Source: JBPRGH01 sp051418055 (GTDB lineage: Bacteria > Bacteroidota > Bacteroidia > Cytophagales > Cyclobacteriaceae). Taken from it: a stretch of 64,000 nt of DNA. The stretch spans positions 62,001 through 126,000 of the forward strand of contig JBPRGH010000139.1 in the NCBI GenBank assembly GCA_051418055.1, read 5' to 3'. Positions 35,646-43,665 of this stretch are shown here, one piece after another; the stretch's first letter is position 1; every line of letters starts with the position of its first letter. The notes under the pieces are model-generated. The model worked only from the letters and a program-made list of their open reading frames with translations, was not told where the DNA came from and did no database searches. The position numbers and the translations under genes were made by a program.

Positions 35646-36395
35646 TTATATACGAATTAAATTCATACTTTCTTTAATTGCCAGATAAAGCTGATCAAAG
35701 GAATTAACAACAAAATATTGTGTCTGAAACTGATCTTTACGATATGAAGTATCTATAACCTTTTTCAGATCAAATAAATGTCTGGCGGGTTTTTCTGAAA
35801 GAGAGAAAGAGGTTTCACCAGCAGATGATAACAAGCCCGCACCATATACCTTCAGGTCCTTTCCTTCTTTAATAAGGCCGAATTCTACCGTAAACCAATA
35901 AAAGCGGGATAGCAGATGCACCTCGTTCTCATCCTTGCACTGCAAGCCAACATTTCCCAGTTCCTCAAGAAAATCAGTGAAAGCTTTATTTGTTAACAGC
36001 GGCAGATGACCAAAAACATCATGGAACATATCCGGCTCCTCCAGATAATCGAGCTCAGATAATGAGCGAAGCCATGTGGTAGCCGGGAATATTTTATTAG
36101 CCAGCATATCAAAAAATTCTGCATCATCAACAATACCCTTAACAGGCTTAACGCTCCACCCCGTCTTCTCTCCTAATATTTTGTTAACATCTTCATAATT
36201 AGGAACTTGCTTATTCGTAAATCCAATATCCTCAAGGCCCTGCAGATAAGCAGCTGAGGCTACTTTTTTTAGCTGCTCCATCTGCCGGTCGAATAAAAGT
36301 CTCCATACCAGGTGGTCCTCATCCGTGTAATTCTCATGAACCTGGCGTCCATCCTGTAGTGTTCTTTCGATACTTGTTCTCATACTGTAATCCAT
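35646..36395 (-). CDS. phhA: Phenylalanine-4-hydroxylase
   Basis: 249 aa, prokaryotic non-heme iron, tetrahydropterin-dependent aromatic amino acid hydroxylase converting phenylalanine to tyrosine. Iron ligands: His125 and His130 in DMFHDVFGHLPLL, Glu171 in WFTVEFGLI. SSAGETSFSLS is the family's C-terminal block. The length is that of bacterial enzymes. The start codon directly follows the T-run of a terminator hairpin (36394-36432), and a Tyr/Trp-rich leader ORF precedes it, so expression is probably attenuated by tyrosyl- or tryptophanyl-tRNA levels. Confidence 0.95.
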   Translation of the reverse strand: MDYSMRTSIERTLQDGRQVHENYTDEDHLVWRLLFDRQMEQLKKVASAAYLQGLEDIGFTNKQVPNYEDVNKILGEKTGWSVKPVKGIVDDAEFFDMLANKIFPATTWLRSLSELDYLEEPDMFHDVFGHLPLLTNKAFTDFLEELGNVGLQCKDENEVHLLSRFYWFTVEFGLIKEGKDLKVYGAGLLSSAGETSFSLSEKPARHLFDLKKVIDTSYRKDQFQTQYFVVNSFDQLYLAIKESMNLIRI

Positions 36396-36432
36396 AAAAA
36401 AACCCGGTCCTTTTTCGGAACCGGGCTTTTGT
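36394..36432 (-). promoter_or_regulatory. Attenuator terminator of phhA
   Basis: On the minus strand AAGCCCGGTTCC, loop GAAAAA, GGACCGGGTTTTTTT forms a stem with a single bulge followed by a long T-run that runs into the phhA ATG. TTTCGGAGC of the leader ORF (plus positions 36477-36485) can pair over nine bases (one G-U) with GTTCCGAAA in this hairpin (36413-36421), which would disrupt it. Confidence 0.85.
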
Positions 36433-36454
36433 CAATATTTAAGTTTATTATTTT

Positions 36455-36538
36455 CTAATTTAGACAAACGCTATCTGCTCCGAAACCATAGGCTTCAGTA
36501 TAGTAATACCACCAGTAATAGCATTTTGCGTTTGACAT
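36455..36538 (-). CDS. Tyr/Trp-rich leader peptide of phhA
   Basis: 27-codon ORF beginning MSNAKCYYWWYYYTEAYGFG; codons 7-13 read Tyr-Tyr-Trp-Trp-Tyr-Tyr-Tyr, with a further Tyr at 17. It lies between a promoter-like sequence and the phhA terminator, the arrangement of a ribosome-stalling attenuator. The hydroxylase makes tyrosine, so tyrosine is the expected signal. The ATG is only about 4 bp from the -7 box, implying an almost leaderless transcript. Confidence 0.85.
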   Translation of the reverse strand: MSNAKCYYWWYYYTEAYGFGADSVCLN

Positions 36539-36542
36539 GGTG

Positions 36543-36573
36543 CAAATAAGGGAAGATATTTTTTTAAAAGCAA
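36543..36573 (-). promoter_or_regulatory. Promoter of phhA leader
   Basis: On the minus strand a TTTTTG (TTG at 36573-36571), a 20-bp spacer and CTTATTTG (36550-36543) give the Bacteroidota spacing with a weaker -7 box. It lies just ahead of the leader ORF. Confidence 0.55.
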
Positions 36574-36608
36574 AAAGAAATAAAATTTTCTTAATTAAAG
36601 ATGTCAAC

Positions 36609-36989
36609 TCATTTTTGCTGCACATTAATGTTAAGCAGTTTGCTTATTTTGTTTCGTAGCTCATGTATACTAAAAGGTTTTTCTAAAAATGCATCAGCTT
36701 CTTTTTCTGCAGCATATTCTTTAACTTCTTTTAAGGTTGATGTTAAAAGAATTTTACCGGAATATTTATGCCTGTCTCTGATCTTATTAATAACTTCATC
36801 GGTATTCAGATAATTCTTATACCAATCAAGTATCAATAATTCAGGATGCTTTTCTTCAAGCTGAGAGAAAAAAACATCATCTGTTTCCTCAAATAAATAG
36901 AGATTATAATCTTTATTCAGGACAAGAGAAAGCAAACTTAGCATCTCCTCATCTTTTTCGATAATAAATATGGTTTTCCCGGTTGACAT
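36609..36989 (-). CDS. Single-domain response regulator
   Basis: 126 aa receiver with acidic pair in IIEKDEEM, putative phosphoacceptor Asp55 (LLILDWYKNY), Thr83/Ser84 (LLTSTLKE) and Lys104 (FLEKPFSIHE). The usual G after the phosphoacceptor loop is missing, so the loop differs from the consensus. No output domain and no adjacent kinase; orphan regulator. Family placement by motif order is good, activity is uncertain. Confidence 0.82.
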   Translation of the reverse strand: MSTGKTIFIIEKDEEMLSLLSLVLNKDYNLYLFEETDDVFFSQLEEKHPELLILDWYKNYLNTDEVINKIRDRHKYSGKILLTSTLKEVKEYAAEKEADAFLEKPFSIHELRNKISKLLNINVQQK

Positions 36990-37066
36990 TAAGATAAGAT
37001 AAACAAGAAACAGGATAAAACCTATTTTTAACTAAATAATTGATGCTTAAGCGTTTATAATTCTTT

Positions 37067-37285
37067 CTAACGGATACCCTTCTCTACAAAAATACAGCTG
37101 TCAATCTTATTAAAGCTATCATTTATAAAGTTAGAGTAAAAGTTATAATGACTGAATTGAAGAAGGAACCGGGGCTTTCCTCCTTTGGTGTCTAGTACTT
37201 TGTAGTCAATAGAATTTAGACGTAGTTGTTCTATAAATTCATCAGAATTTTCCGGGTTTGTTAACGTAATTATTATCTGAACCAA
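37067..37285 (-). CDS. Hypothetical small protein
   Basis: 72 aa from a TTG start. It opens MVQIIITLTNPENSDEFIEQ and has an alternating strand/helix pattern, reminiscent of a small ferredoxin-like fold (inference). No family recognised and no signal. Plausible but not certain; the lack of an ATG is a weakness. Confidence 0.4.
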   Translation of the reverse strand: MVQIIITLTNPENSDEFIEQLRLNSIDYKVLDTKGGKPRFLLQFSHYNFYSNFINDSFNKIDSCIFVEKGIR

Positions 37286-37431
37286 AGAACAAGGAGTTAA
37301 TCGATATAAAGTTAATGAAAGTTATCAGTAACAACAACAAATCATCCCATATCCCCTAACATAATTTATTGATTTTCAAACTATTAGTATGCTAATAAGC
37401 TAATTGTCTTCCTGTAAAGAGATTGTAAATA

Positions 37432-37455
37432 TTTATCCGGTACTTCAACTACAAC
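37432..37455. terminator. Inverted repeat near the small lipoprotein gene
   Basis: TTTATCCGGT (37432-37441) faces ACCGGATAAA (37455 onward), a 10-bp perfect stem with a 13-base loop. It lies beside the stop of the minus-strand small lipoprotein gene (37466) and may end its transcript. Confidence 0.5.
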
Positions 37456-37465
37456 ACCGGATAAA

Positions 37466-37681
37466 TTAATTTAATGTAATACATTTACATTCATTATCAG
37501 TTGAGCTATAACTTCCACTGTCATAGCCATTGTTTTTACAACAGTCAGAGCAATCCACGCCTGTTTGATTTTCACAGGCTGCTATAACTTCAGTGTCTTG
37601 AACGTTACCTTCACATGCCGCTAAAAAAAACATAAAAACAAAAGCAATAAAATAAACTTTAAGATTTTTAATCATAATCAT
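37466..37681 (-). CDS. Small cysteine-rich lipoprotein
   Basis: 71 aa. Lipobox FLAA-C (Cys23) after a hydrophobic signal. The short mature part holds seven more cysteines in ACENQTGVDCSDCCKNNGYD...ECKC, which could form disulfides or bind metal. No family recognised. Monocistronic. Confidence 0.65.
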   Translation of the reverse strand: MIMIKNLKVYFIAFVFMFFLAACEGNVQDTEVIAACENQTGVDCSDCCKNNGYDSGSYSSTDNECKCITLN

Positions 37682-37833
37682 TTAAGTAAAAAACATTTAC
37701 TCCAACTTATCATTCTAATGGAGAAAAACAAAAATAACTTTAATAGAAATAAAATTTATATTTCTGTATCTCAGGCGACATATTATTTCTAATAATTTTT
37801 TAACTTATATGTGGCCACCAAAATTTACGAATA

Positions 37834-38289
37834 ATGGAGAAGCTCATATTAGTAATTCTGCCCCTACTCCTTATTTCATATGGTAATTCTTTTAGCCAAC
37901 ATATATTTCCAGATGCATATATTGGATGTAATACCGACCGCTTTACAATGGAAAGTGATTCCACAATAGCAAAAATTGATGATGCCGAATTACTTCAGGT
38001 ATTGAAAAGTGGGTTTAGTAACAAAGCCAAAGAAAAAATAAAAGGTAAGTTATCGCTTCAGTTAATTATTGATGCACAGGGAAATTCCTGTCTTATAAGC
38101 TTAAAAAATGAAACAAATATCAGGACTAAAAAGCTAAAGCTCAAAGAAACTATAGATACAAATCTAAAATGGAACAGGCCTGACAGGAAAGTAGCCGTTA
38201 TACTTATATTAGATTTTGAAGGTCCGGAAGTAACATTTACCCGGTTTGGAATGAATAAGGAAAAAGGCGTTCATGTTTTGAAAAATTAA
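37834..38289 (+). CDS. Secreted protein, possibly TonB-C-terminal-like
   Basis: 151 aa, with a signal peptide ending NSFSQ at about residue 21. The mature sequence has LSLQLIIDAQGNSCLISLKNETN and LNLKWNRPDRKVAVILILDFE-like strands, a pattern that can be seen in TonB C-terminal folds in which a beta-strand is followed by a helix. This assignment is weak. Converges on the oxidoreductase gene, 15 bp apart. Confidence 0.55.
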   Translation: MEKLILVILPLLLISYGNSFSQHIFPDAYIGCNTDRFTMESDSTIAKIDDAELLQVLKSGFSNKAKEKIKGKLSLQLIIDAQGNSCLISLKNETNIRTKKLKLKETIDTNLKWNRPDRKVAVILILDFEGPEVTFTRFGMNKEKGVHVLKN

Positions 38290-38304
38290 AAGAAAAAACC
38301 AGCT

Positions 38305-39387
38305 TTAAATCACCACCCTCTCCCCTCTTTCAGCTGATTTAAAAATAGCTTCGACTACACGTATATCTTTTAATCCTTCCTCACCGGGCACCAAAACAGG
38401 TTTATTATTCAAGAGGGCCAACGCATCATTATCCATCTGCCTAGCCTGCTGGTCCTCTATTTTCTGATTAATGATCTTGCCCTCACTGGTAATCCCTTTG
38501 ACACCACTGTATGATTGGAACGGTTCAAGCTTATACCAACCTTCATTACATTCTATACGAAGCCTGTTAACATTATCAGCAAATGTTGTCATACAATCCG
38601 CCTTTATGCCATCTGGAAATTCAAGATCAAAATAAGTGACCTCATCCACCTCATTAAAAAGTTCGGGGCGTGTATATTCATGTCTGGCAGTAACAGCTAT
38701 CGGCTCCCGTCCTGTAGAATATCTTGCCGCATTTAGTGGATAAACACCCATATCGTACATTGCGCCGCCACCCATCTCTTTATCCGTTCGCCAATGGTTT
38801 CTGCGGTTATAGTAGAACCCTGCCTCCGACTCCACCTTATTTATTTTACCATATTTATTTTCCCTGCCATATCTTATGATCGTCTGTGTATCCGGCTCGT
38901 GCTGCATTCGATATCCGATGCTTAATTTTACCTTATTCTTATCGCATGCATTGATAATATTTTCACATTCTTTTACTGTCAGTGCCATTGGCTTTTCACA
39001 CCATACATGCTTTCCAGCATTAGCAGCAATAACGGAATATTTTTCATGCAGTGCATTGGGAAGGACAATATAGATCACATCAATATCCGGATTATTGGCA
39101 ACCTCATGCATATTTTCATAGTTATAGACATTCTTATCAGGAATATTATATTTTTTTTGCCACACAGGTATTTTATCGGGGCTTCCGGTTACAATTCCCC
39201 GCAGCTCGCAATGCTCAGTAAGTTGCAGCCCCGGAGCCAATTGGTTGGTACTGTAATTACCCAATCCTACAAGGGCAATTCCCAGTTTTCTTTTTGATTG
39301 ACCCATAAGTATATTAGGAAATGAAATTGCTGATAAGGCCAGTCCGGCACTTGTAATACTGATGAATTTTCTGCGGGAGAGGCTCAT
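38305..39387 (-). CDS. Tat-exported Gfo/Idh/MocA family oxidoreductase
   Basis: 360 aa. Twin-arginine signal (SRRKFISI at 4-11, then hydrophobic LALSAISFPNIL) means folded export. NAD(P)-binding Rossmann domain (GIALVGLGNYSTNQLAPGL), the Gfo/Idh EKP motif at residues 131-133 (CEKPMALT), and the second domain with GGGAMYDMGVYPLNAARYSTG. Likely a periplasmic glucose-fructose-type or sugar oxidoreductase; the substrate is unknown. Monocistronic. Confidence 0.9.
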   Translation of the reverse strand: MSLSRRKFISITSAGLALSAISFPNILMGQSKRKLGIALVGLGNYSTNQLAPGLQLTEHCELRGIVTGSPDKIPVWQKKYNIPDKNVYNYENMHEVANNPDIDVIYIVLPNALHEKYSVIAANAGKHVWCEKPMALTVKECENIINACDKNKVKLSIGYRMQHEPDTQTIIRYGRENKYGKINKVESEAGFYYNRRNHWRTDKEMGGGAMYDMGVYPLNAARYSTGREPIAVTARHEYTRPELFNEVDEVTYFDLEFPDGIKADCMTTFADNVNRLRIECNEGWYKLEPFQSYSGVKGITSEGKIINQKIEDQQARQMDNDALALLNNKPVLVPGEEGLKDIRVVEAIFKSAERGERVVI

Positions 39388-39478
39388 AAAAGATTCTGTT
39401 TATTAAACTGATATTAAATAAACCCACTAGACTTTGGAAGGTTTTTGCCTGATTTTCCTCAAGCTATACTATTAAAGA

Positions 39479-39901
39479 TCAGTTTTCAGGGTATTCCTGC
39501 CCTGTTGCATTTTCATAAACAAAGTCAATATGGTGCACTATGGTTTTATTCCTTTCCCAAATTTCTTTTAGTTTACTCAGTTTTGCATTAGCCTCTTTTT
39601 CTGTCGAGCTGAAATCGGTATTAATTTTTTTAAACTTATCGTAATTACTTACCTGCTGTTCCATAGACTTCAAAGCACGATTTTTTAAGTTTAACAATTT
39701 GAACAAGTAATGTGTCTGTGCTGTGTCCTTATATATTTTCGACACTACAACACCCTTATAATAATCCCCCAATTCCTCAGCATCCTCATAAGCATAAAAG
39801 AAAATATAATGGGTTGTTTCTTTTAAAGGTGTAGGTGATTGAGCTGCAAGTGAAAACTGCAGAAAAAACAGGATAAGTATGATATATATTTTTATTTTCA
39901 T
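39479..39901 (-). CDS. Secreted helical hypothetical protein
   Basis: 140 aa from the ATG at 39901, selected as it starts the signal peptide MKIKIYIILILFFLQFSLAAQ; an earlier in-frame start would place 23 residues ahead of that signal. The mature protein is helical and charged (KEANAKLSKLKEIWERNKT). No family recognised. Upstream lies a gene-poor stretch. Confidence 0.6.
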   Translation of the reverse strand: MKIKIYIILILFFLQFSLAAQSPTPLKETTHYIFFYAYEDAEELGDYYKGVVVSKIYKDTAQTHYLFKLLNLKNRALKSMEQQVSNYDKFKKINTDFSSTEKEANAKLSKLKEIWERNKTIVHHIDFVYENATGQEYPEN

Positions 39902-40218
39902 TTTTATTAAGATCTTTTCCAGTAGTATACCTATTGCAATATCTATTCCAGCATATTTATCCAAAAACACATTAAATACGTAACAGACAATAATCTAATT
40001 AAAAAAATCATTGAATTCAGCTACAACATAAATCAAAATTGATTTATAATACAAGACAAGATAAAGATATATTAACTTCTTTACGAATCAAATACAGAAA
40101 GAGAAGTTAACAAATAAATGCAGGCTGAATCATGCTTATAATGAATTAAAAACCACAAAAATGGGAAGAATACGACACATCCAGGTGTTAAAATCTTTCT
40201 GTTTAAAACTTACAACCT

Positions 40219-40276
40219 ATAAAACCGAATCCTATTTCCTTATTTTTAAGCTTCACATTATCCACTTTTTTGACCC
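40219..40276 (-). pseudogene. Duplicated 3' remnant of the DEAD-box helicase gene
   Basis: On the minus strand this stretch encodes VKKVDNVKLKNKEIG, matching the helicase C-terminus IKKVDNVKLKNKKIR at 40357-40417. The nearly identical core is about 34 bp with a few transitions, all synonymous in the shared region. It has no start and cannot be a gene by itself. It is downstream of the helicase, past a palindrome, and likely arose by duplication or by exchange with a related copy. Confidence 0.7.
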
Positions 40277-40282
40277 CACACT

Positions 40283-40304
40283 TTGTTGGTGTTTTCACCA
40301 ACAA
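40283..40304. repeat. Palindromic repeat TTGTTGGTG-TTTT-CACCAACAA
   Basis: Perfect 9-bp arms around TTTT. Two more versions flank the other side of the helicase gene (41712-41732 and 41741-41760). It may be a small mobile palindrome or an operator; no T-run makes it a poor terminator. Confidence 0.75.
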
Positions 40305-40350
40305 CACTACAGAGATGTAAAACCTGCATTATCCTTTCTTTTTAAACACA

Positions 40351-41655
40351 TTATACGACCGAAACCCTGATTTTTTTATTTTTAAGCTTCACGTTGTCCA
40401 CCTTTTTGATCCTGTCAATTTTAGAAGCATCGATCGCTACAAAAGCACAGTCATGCTTCAGTTCGATAGAGCCAACTTCCTCCATACTTAATCCACCCTG
40501 CTTGATGAATAAACCTGCTATATCACCTTTAGAAATCTTATCCTTTCTTCCGCCAGACACAAAAACTGTTTTCCACATTGACGGTCCCTGACCAGATGAT
40601 GTTGTCATTTTTACCTCCTCCGCTTCATGGATATAATCAGGCAATGCTTCCTTTTCCCATTTTATTACATAGGCCGTACCTTCACGATTCATTCGTGCGG
40701 TCCTTCCATTCCTGTGAATAAACTCCTCACTGCGTTGAGGAAGGTGGTAATGTATAATGAATTTAATCTCAGGCACATCTATACCTCTTGCGGCAAGATC
40801 GGTAGCAACTAAAAGCTTATAAGTGCCATTACGGAATTTAATCAAGGCCCTTTCTCTATCCTTCTGTTCCATACCCCCATAAAAGGTACCATGGTTGATA
40901 TTATGGATTGAAAGATGCTCACTCACCCGGTCAATACTTTCTTTAAAATTACAAAATACTATTCCCGGCTTGTTTCCAATATGTTTTAATGTTTCAACGA
41001 GCGTATCAAGTTTATCTTTTGAAGGTGAGACAACAACTTTTACCTTGAGCTTATTTACTTTTTCTCCAGAAAACTTCAATGTTTTTGGATTCTTTAATCC
41101 TACAAATCGAGGCACATCAAGTGATTCTGTGGCTGAAGTCAGGATTTTTTTCTTAACATTTGGCAGCGCCGAAATTATTTCCTTCATCTCAGTCTCAAAG
41201 CCAACTTCCAATGATTTATCAAATTCATCAAGCACCAGGAAATGAATACCTGAGGTGGAAAAAGTATTTCTTCTGAAGTGTTCTGCTACTCTTCCCGGAG
41301 TACCAATTAGTATTGCCGGAGTATGTTTTAATTCAATCTTATCTTTAGAAAATTGTCTTCCTCCATATACCGCATTGATCTTAAAACCAGATCCCATAGA
41401 TCTTGCTACCTGCTCTATCTGAATCACCAACTCACGCGAGGGCGCGACTATTAATACCTGTACTTCCTGATTTTCTGCATCCAGCTCTTCCAAAATAGGA
41501 AGCAGGAATGCCAGCGTTTTACCTGTACCTGTTGGTGATAATAATACAACTTCAGATTCCGCACGGATAGCCTGCTGTGCTTCCTTTTGCATCTCATTGA
41601 GTGCTTCGATACCCAACTTATTTAAAATACTCTCCTGATCCTTTATTACTGACAT
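40351..41655 (-). CDS. DEAD-box RNA helicase, DbpA-like
   Basis: 434 aa. ATP-dependent RNA helicase: Walker A SPTGTGKT (40-47), motif II DEFD at 143-146 in place of DEAD, motif III SAT (174-176), and motif VI HRNGRTARMNREG. C-terminal DbpA-type RNA-binding domain (about 360-434) suggests ribosomal RNA work. DbpA in E. coli acts on 23S helix 92 in 50S assembly (family knowledge). Its 3' end is duplicated downstream and the gene is flanked by palindromes. DEFD is an infrequent but known variant. Confidence 0.93.
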   Translation of the reverse strand: MSVIKDQESILNKLGIEALNEMQKEAQQAIRAESEVVLLSPTGTGKTLAFLLPILEELDAENQEVQVLIVAPSRELVIQIEQVARSMGSGFKINAVYGGRQFSKDKIELKHTPAILIGTPGRVAEHFRRNTFSTSGIHFLVLDEFDKSLEVGFETEMKEIISALPNVKKKILTSATESLDVPRFVGLKNPKTLKFSGEKVNKLKVKVVVSPSKDKLDTLVETLKHIGNKPGIVFCNFKESIDRVSEHLSIHNINHGTFYGGMEQKDRERALIKFRNGTYKLLVATDLAARGIDVPEIKFIIHYHLPQRSEEFIHRNGRTARMNREGTAYVIKWEKEALPDYIHEAEEVKMTTSSGQGPSMWKTVFVSGGRKDKISKGDIAGLFIKQGGLSMEEVGSIELKHDCAFVAIDASKIDRIKKVDNVKLKNKKIRVSVV

Positions 41656-41711
41656 GCTGTAAAGGTACAGTTTATTGGTGCCAAATGTCTTTATTTAGTA
41701 ATCGTCACGCG

Positions 41712-41760
41712 TTGTTGGTGTTTTTACCAACAAAGCTGGCTTGTTGGAAAACACCAACAA
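41712..41760. repeat. Two palindromic repeats upstream of the helicase gene
   Basis: TTGTTGGT-gtttttACCAACAA (41712-41732) and TTGTTGG-AAAACACCAACAA (41741-41760) are versions of the palindrome seen at 40283-40304. They occupy the presumed upstream region of the minus-strand helicase gene. Confidence 0.7.
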
Positions 41761-41780
41761 GGGGGAGGCACATTCTTAAA

Positions 41781-41807
41781 TAAAAAAGCCCGAAATAAAC
41801 CGGGCCC
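41781..41807 (-). terminator. Terminator of the trp-aroF operon
   Basis: On the minus strand GGGCCCG-GTTTATTT-CGGGC followed by TTTTTT, about 55 bp after the aroF stop. It is the only strong terminator seen after the promoter at 49546, apart from the two leader hairpins. Confidence 0.8.
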
Positions 41808-41860
41808 TAATGATTGATTAAATACTTCTCAATACTCACATCTCAAGAAAAGAGATTATC

Positions 41861-42868
41861 CTAATCCACCAACACCTCTCTCAATAGTTTCGCCTTCCGT
41901 ATCAGCTGATTTGATTCTTCAAAATTCAACGTCTGCTGACCATCGGAGGCCGCTTCTTCAGGTTTAGGATGGATCTCATAGATGATACCATCTGCTCCGG
42001 CAGCTATGGCGGCTAATGTCACCTGCTCGACATGCCTTCTGATACCTATTGCATGTGAAGGATCGGCAATAACCGGAAGATGTGATTTTTCCTTTAAAAT
42101 AGGAATGGCGTTAATATCAAATGTATTCCTGCTGGCGCGCTCGTAGGTCCTTATTCCACGCTCACACAGCATCAGGTTTTCGTTACCGGCGGAAAAAACA
42201 TATTCAGCTGAGTAAAGCAGCTCTTCTATTGTTCCGGAAATTCCTCTCTTTATAAGTACCGGCTTATCCACTGAGCCCAATGCATCCAATAAATTGAAAT
42301 TCTGCGTATTCCTCGCCCCTACCTGATAGATATCAATAAAGTCGTACATCGGCTCGATCTGCTCTACCTGCATTACTTCAGTAATGATCTTTATGCCGGC
42401 TTCTTTCGCCAGCTCGTGCCACATCTTCAATCCTTCAATACCCATACCTCTGAAGCTGTACGGTGAGCTACGTGGCTTGTAAACACCCCCTCGCATAATT
42501 GAAATGTTATTTTCTTTCAGATTTGTAAGCACCTGGCGTATCTGTTCTTCCGATTCAATCGAACACGGCCCTGCCATCATGGTAAGTCCGCCACCGCCGA
42601 TCTGCACACCATCGCCCAGATCAATAGCTGTAGGCTTTACTTTCCACTTTCGTGAAACAAGCTTATAATCATCTGAAACACGATGAATATCCTGCACACC
42701 TTTCATGCTGCCTACCAGGCGGATATCAATTTCTTTTTTCCCTATGGCCAACAGATAAGCACCTTTCTGCGTGGTAACTTCAACAGGCTTATAACTCATC
42801 TTTTTCACCTGTTCCATAATAGCAGTTTTCTGCTGCTGGTCGATATTTTTATCTAACTGAATAATCAT
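41861..42868 (-). CDS. aroF: 3-deoxy-7-phosphoheptulonate synthase (AroF/AroG-type, type I)
   Basis: 335 aa DAHP synthase, first enzyme of the shikimate pathway joining PEP and erythrose 4-phosphate. N-terminal ferredoxin-like domain (about 1-65; MIIQLDKNIDQQQKTAIMEQ) then the TIM barrel with MAGPCSIESEEQI, MRGGVYKPRSSPYSF, KRGISGTIEELL and IADPSHAIGIR. No chorismate mutase domain is fused. It ends the trp operon, starting 4 bp inside trpA, so its level would follow tryptophan attenuation. Confidence 0.95.
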   Translation of the reverse strand: MIIQLDKNIDQQQKTAIMEQVKKMSYKPVEVTTQKGAYLLAIGKKEIDIRLVGSMKGVQDIHRVSDDYKLVSRKWKVKPTAIDLGDGVQIGGGGLTMMAGPCSIESEEQIRQVLTNLKENNISIMRGGVYKPRSSPYSFRGMGIEGLKMWHELAKEAGIKIITEVMQVEQIEPMYDFIDIYQVGARNTQNFNLLDALGSVDKPVLIKRGISGTIEELLYSAEYVFSAGNENLMLCERGIRTYERASRNTFDINAIPILKEKSHLPVIADPSHAIGIRRHVEQVTLAAIAAGADGIIYEIHPKPEEAASDGQQTLNFEESNQLIRKAKLLREVLVD

Positions 42869-43665
42869 TTCTTATCCTTAATTTTTTCTACAAAATTTTT
42901 AACTAACGGCTTCAGGCTTTCCTTGTCATTCGCTCCTTCTATGGCCCTGATAAAGGCGCTTCCTATTATAGCACCATCAACAGTATCATTTACAACTTTA
43001 TAATCTTCATATGTAGAGATACCGAAACCCACCATAACAGGTTTTGTCATTCTCTTTTTAATCTCTTTAAATGAATTAAGTTGTGCCTCATTCATACCTT
43101 TTGTTTGACCCGTAGTTGAAGATGAAGAAACGAGATAAACGAAAGGATCACTGTACTTATCTATCAGCTGCAGGCGCTCCTCCGGAGTTATTGGCGTTGC
43201 AAGAAAAACAGCAGAGATATTCCGTTTCTTGAATAGAGGATAAAACTGCTCTGCATACAATTCAATGGGCATATCAGGAAGAATAACAGCATCCACCCCT
43301 GACTCCACGCAATTATCACAGAATCTTTCAATACCATATTTAAAAACAGGATTAAAATAACCCATCAGTACTACCGGGATATGCAGCTCATCTTTTATTT
43401 TACTGATCTGCTCAAACATCAGAGTGATGCTCATCCCATTTTTCAACGCCTGCTGGTGACATGCTTCTATTACGGGACCATCTGCCAGAGGATCACTATA
43501 TGGCATACCTATTTCAATAAAGTCAGCACCACTTTCCTGCAGAAGCTTAGCCAAATCGCCTGTTGCCTCCAGATACGGATAACCGGCAGAATAGTAAACT
43601 CCCAATATTGACTCTGATTGATCAATAACAGTTTTAAAACTTATTTTCTTGCTAGTACTTTGCAT
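42865..43665 (-). CDS. trpA: Tryptophan synthase alpha chain
   Basis: 266 aa TIM barrel cleaving indole-3-glycerol phosphate to indole. Catalytic Glu in FIEIGMPYSDPLADGPVI and the Asp-containing VILPDMPIE; phosphate loop GFGISTYEDYK. Works as an alpha2beta2 complex with TrpB encoded by the previous gene, which overlaps it by 14 bp. Confidence 0.97.
   Translation of the reverse strand: MQSTSKKISFKTVIDQSESILGVYYSAGYPYLEATGDLAKLLQESGADFIEIGMPYSDPLADGPVIEACHQQALKNGMSITLMFEQISKIKDELHIPVVLMGYFNPVFKYGIERFCDNCVESGVDAVILPDMPIELYAEQFYPLFKKRNISAVFLATPITPEERLQLIDKYSDPFVYLVSSSSTTGQTKGMNEAQLNSFKEIKKRMTKPVMVGFGISTYEDYKVVNDTVDGAIIGSAFIRAIEGANDKESLKPLVKNFVEKIKDKK

Larger units (their letters stand above)
39902..40350. 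other. 449-bp gene-free stretch
   Basis: No gene is supported. It holds the minus-strand upstream region of the hypothetical protein (AT-rich, 39902-40130), a remnant of the helicase 3' end (40219-40276) and a 22-bp palindrome (40283-40304). Confidence 0.5.
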
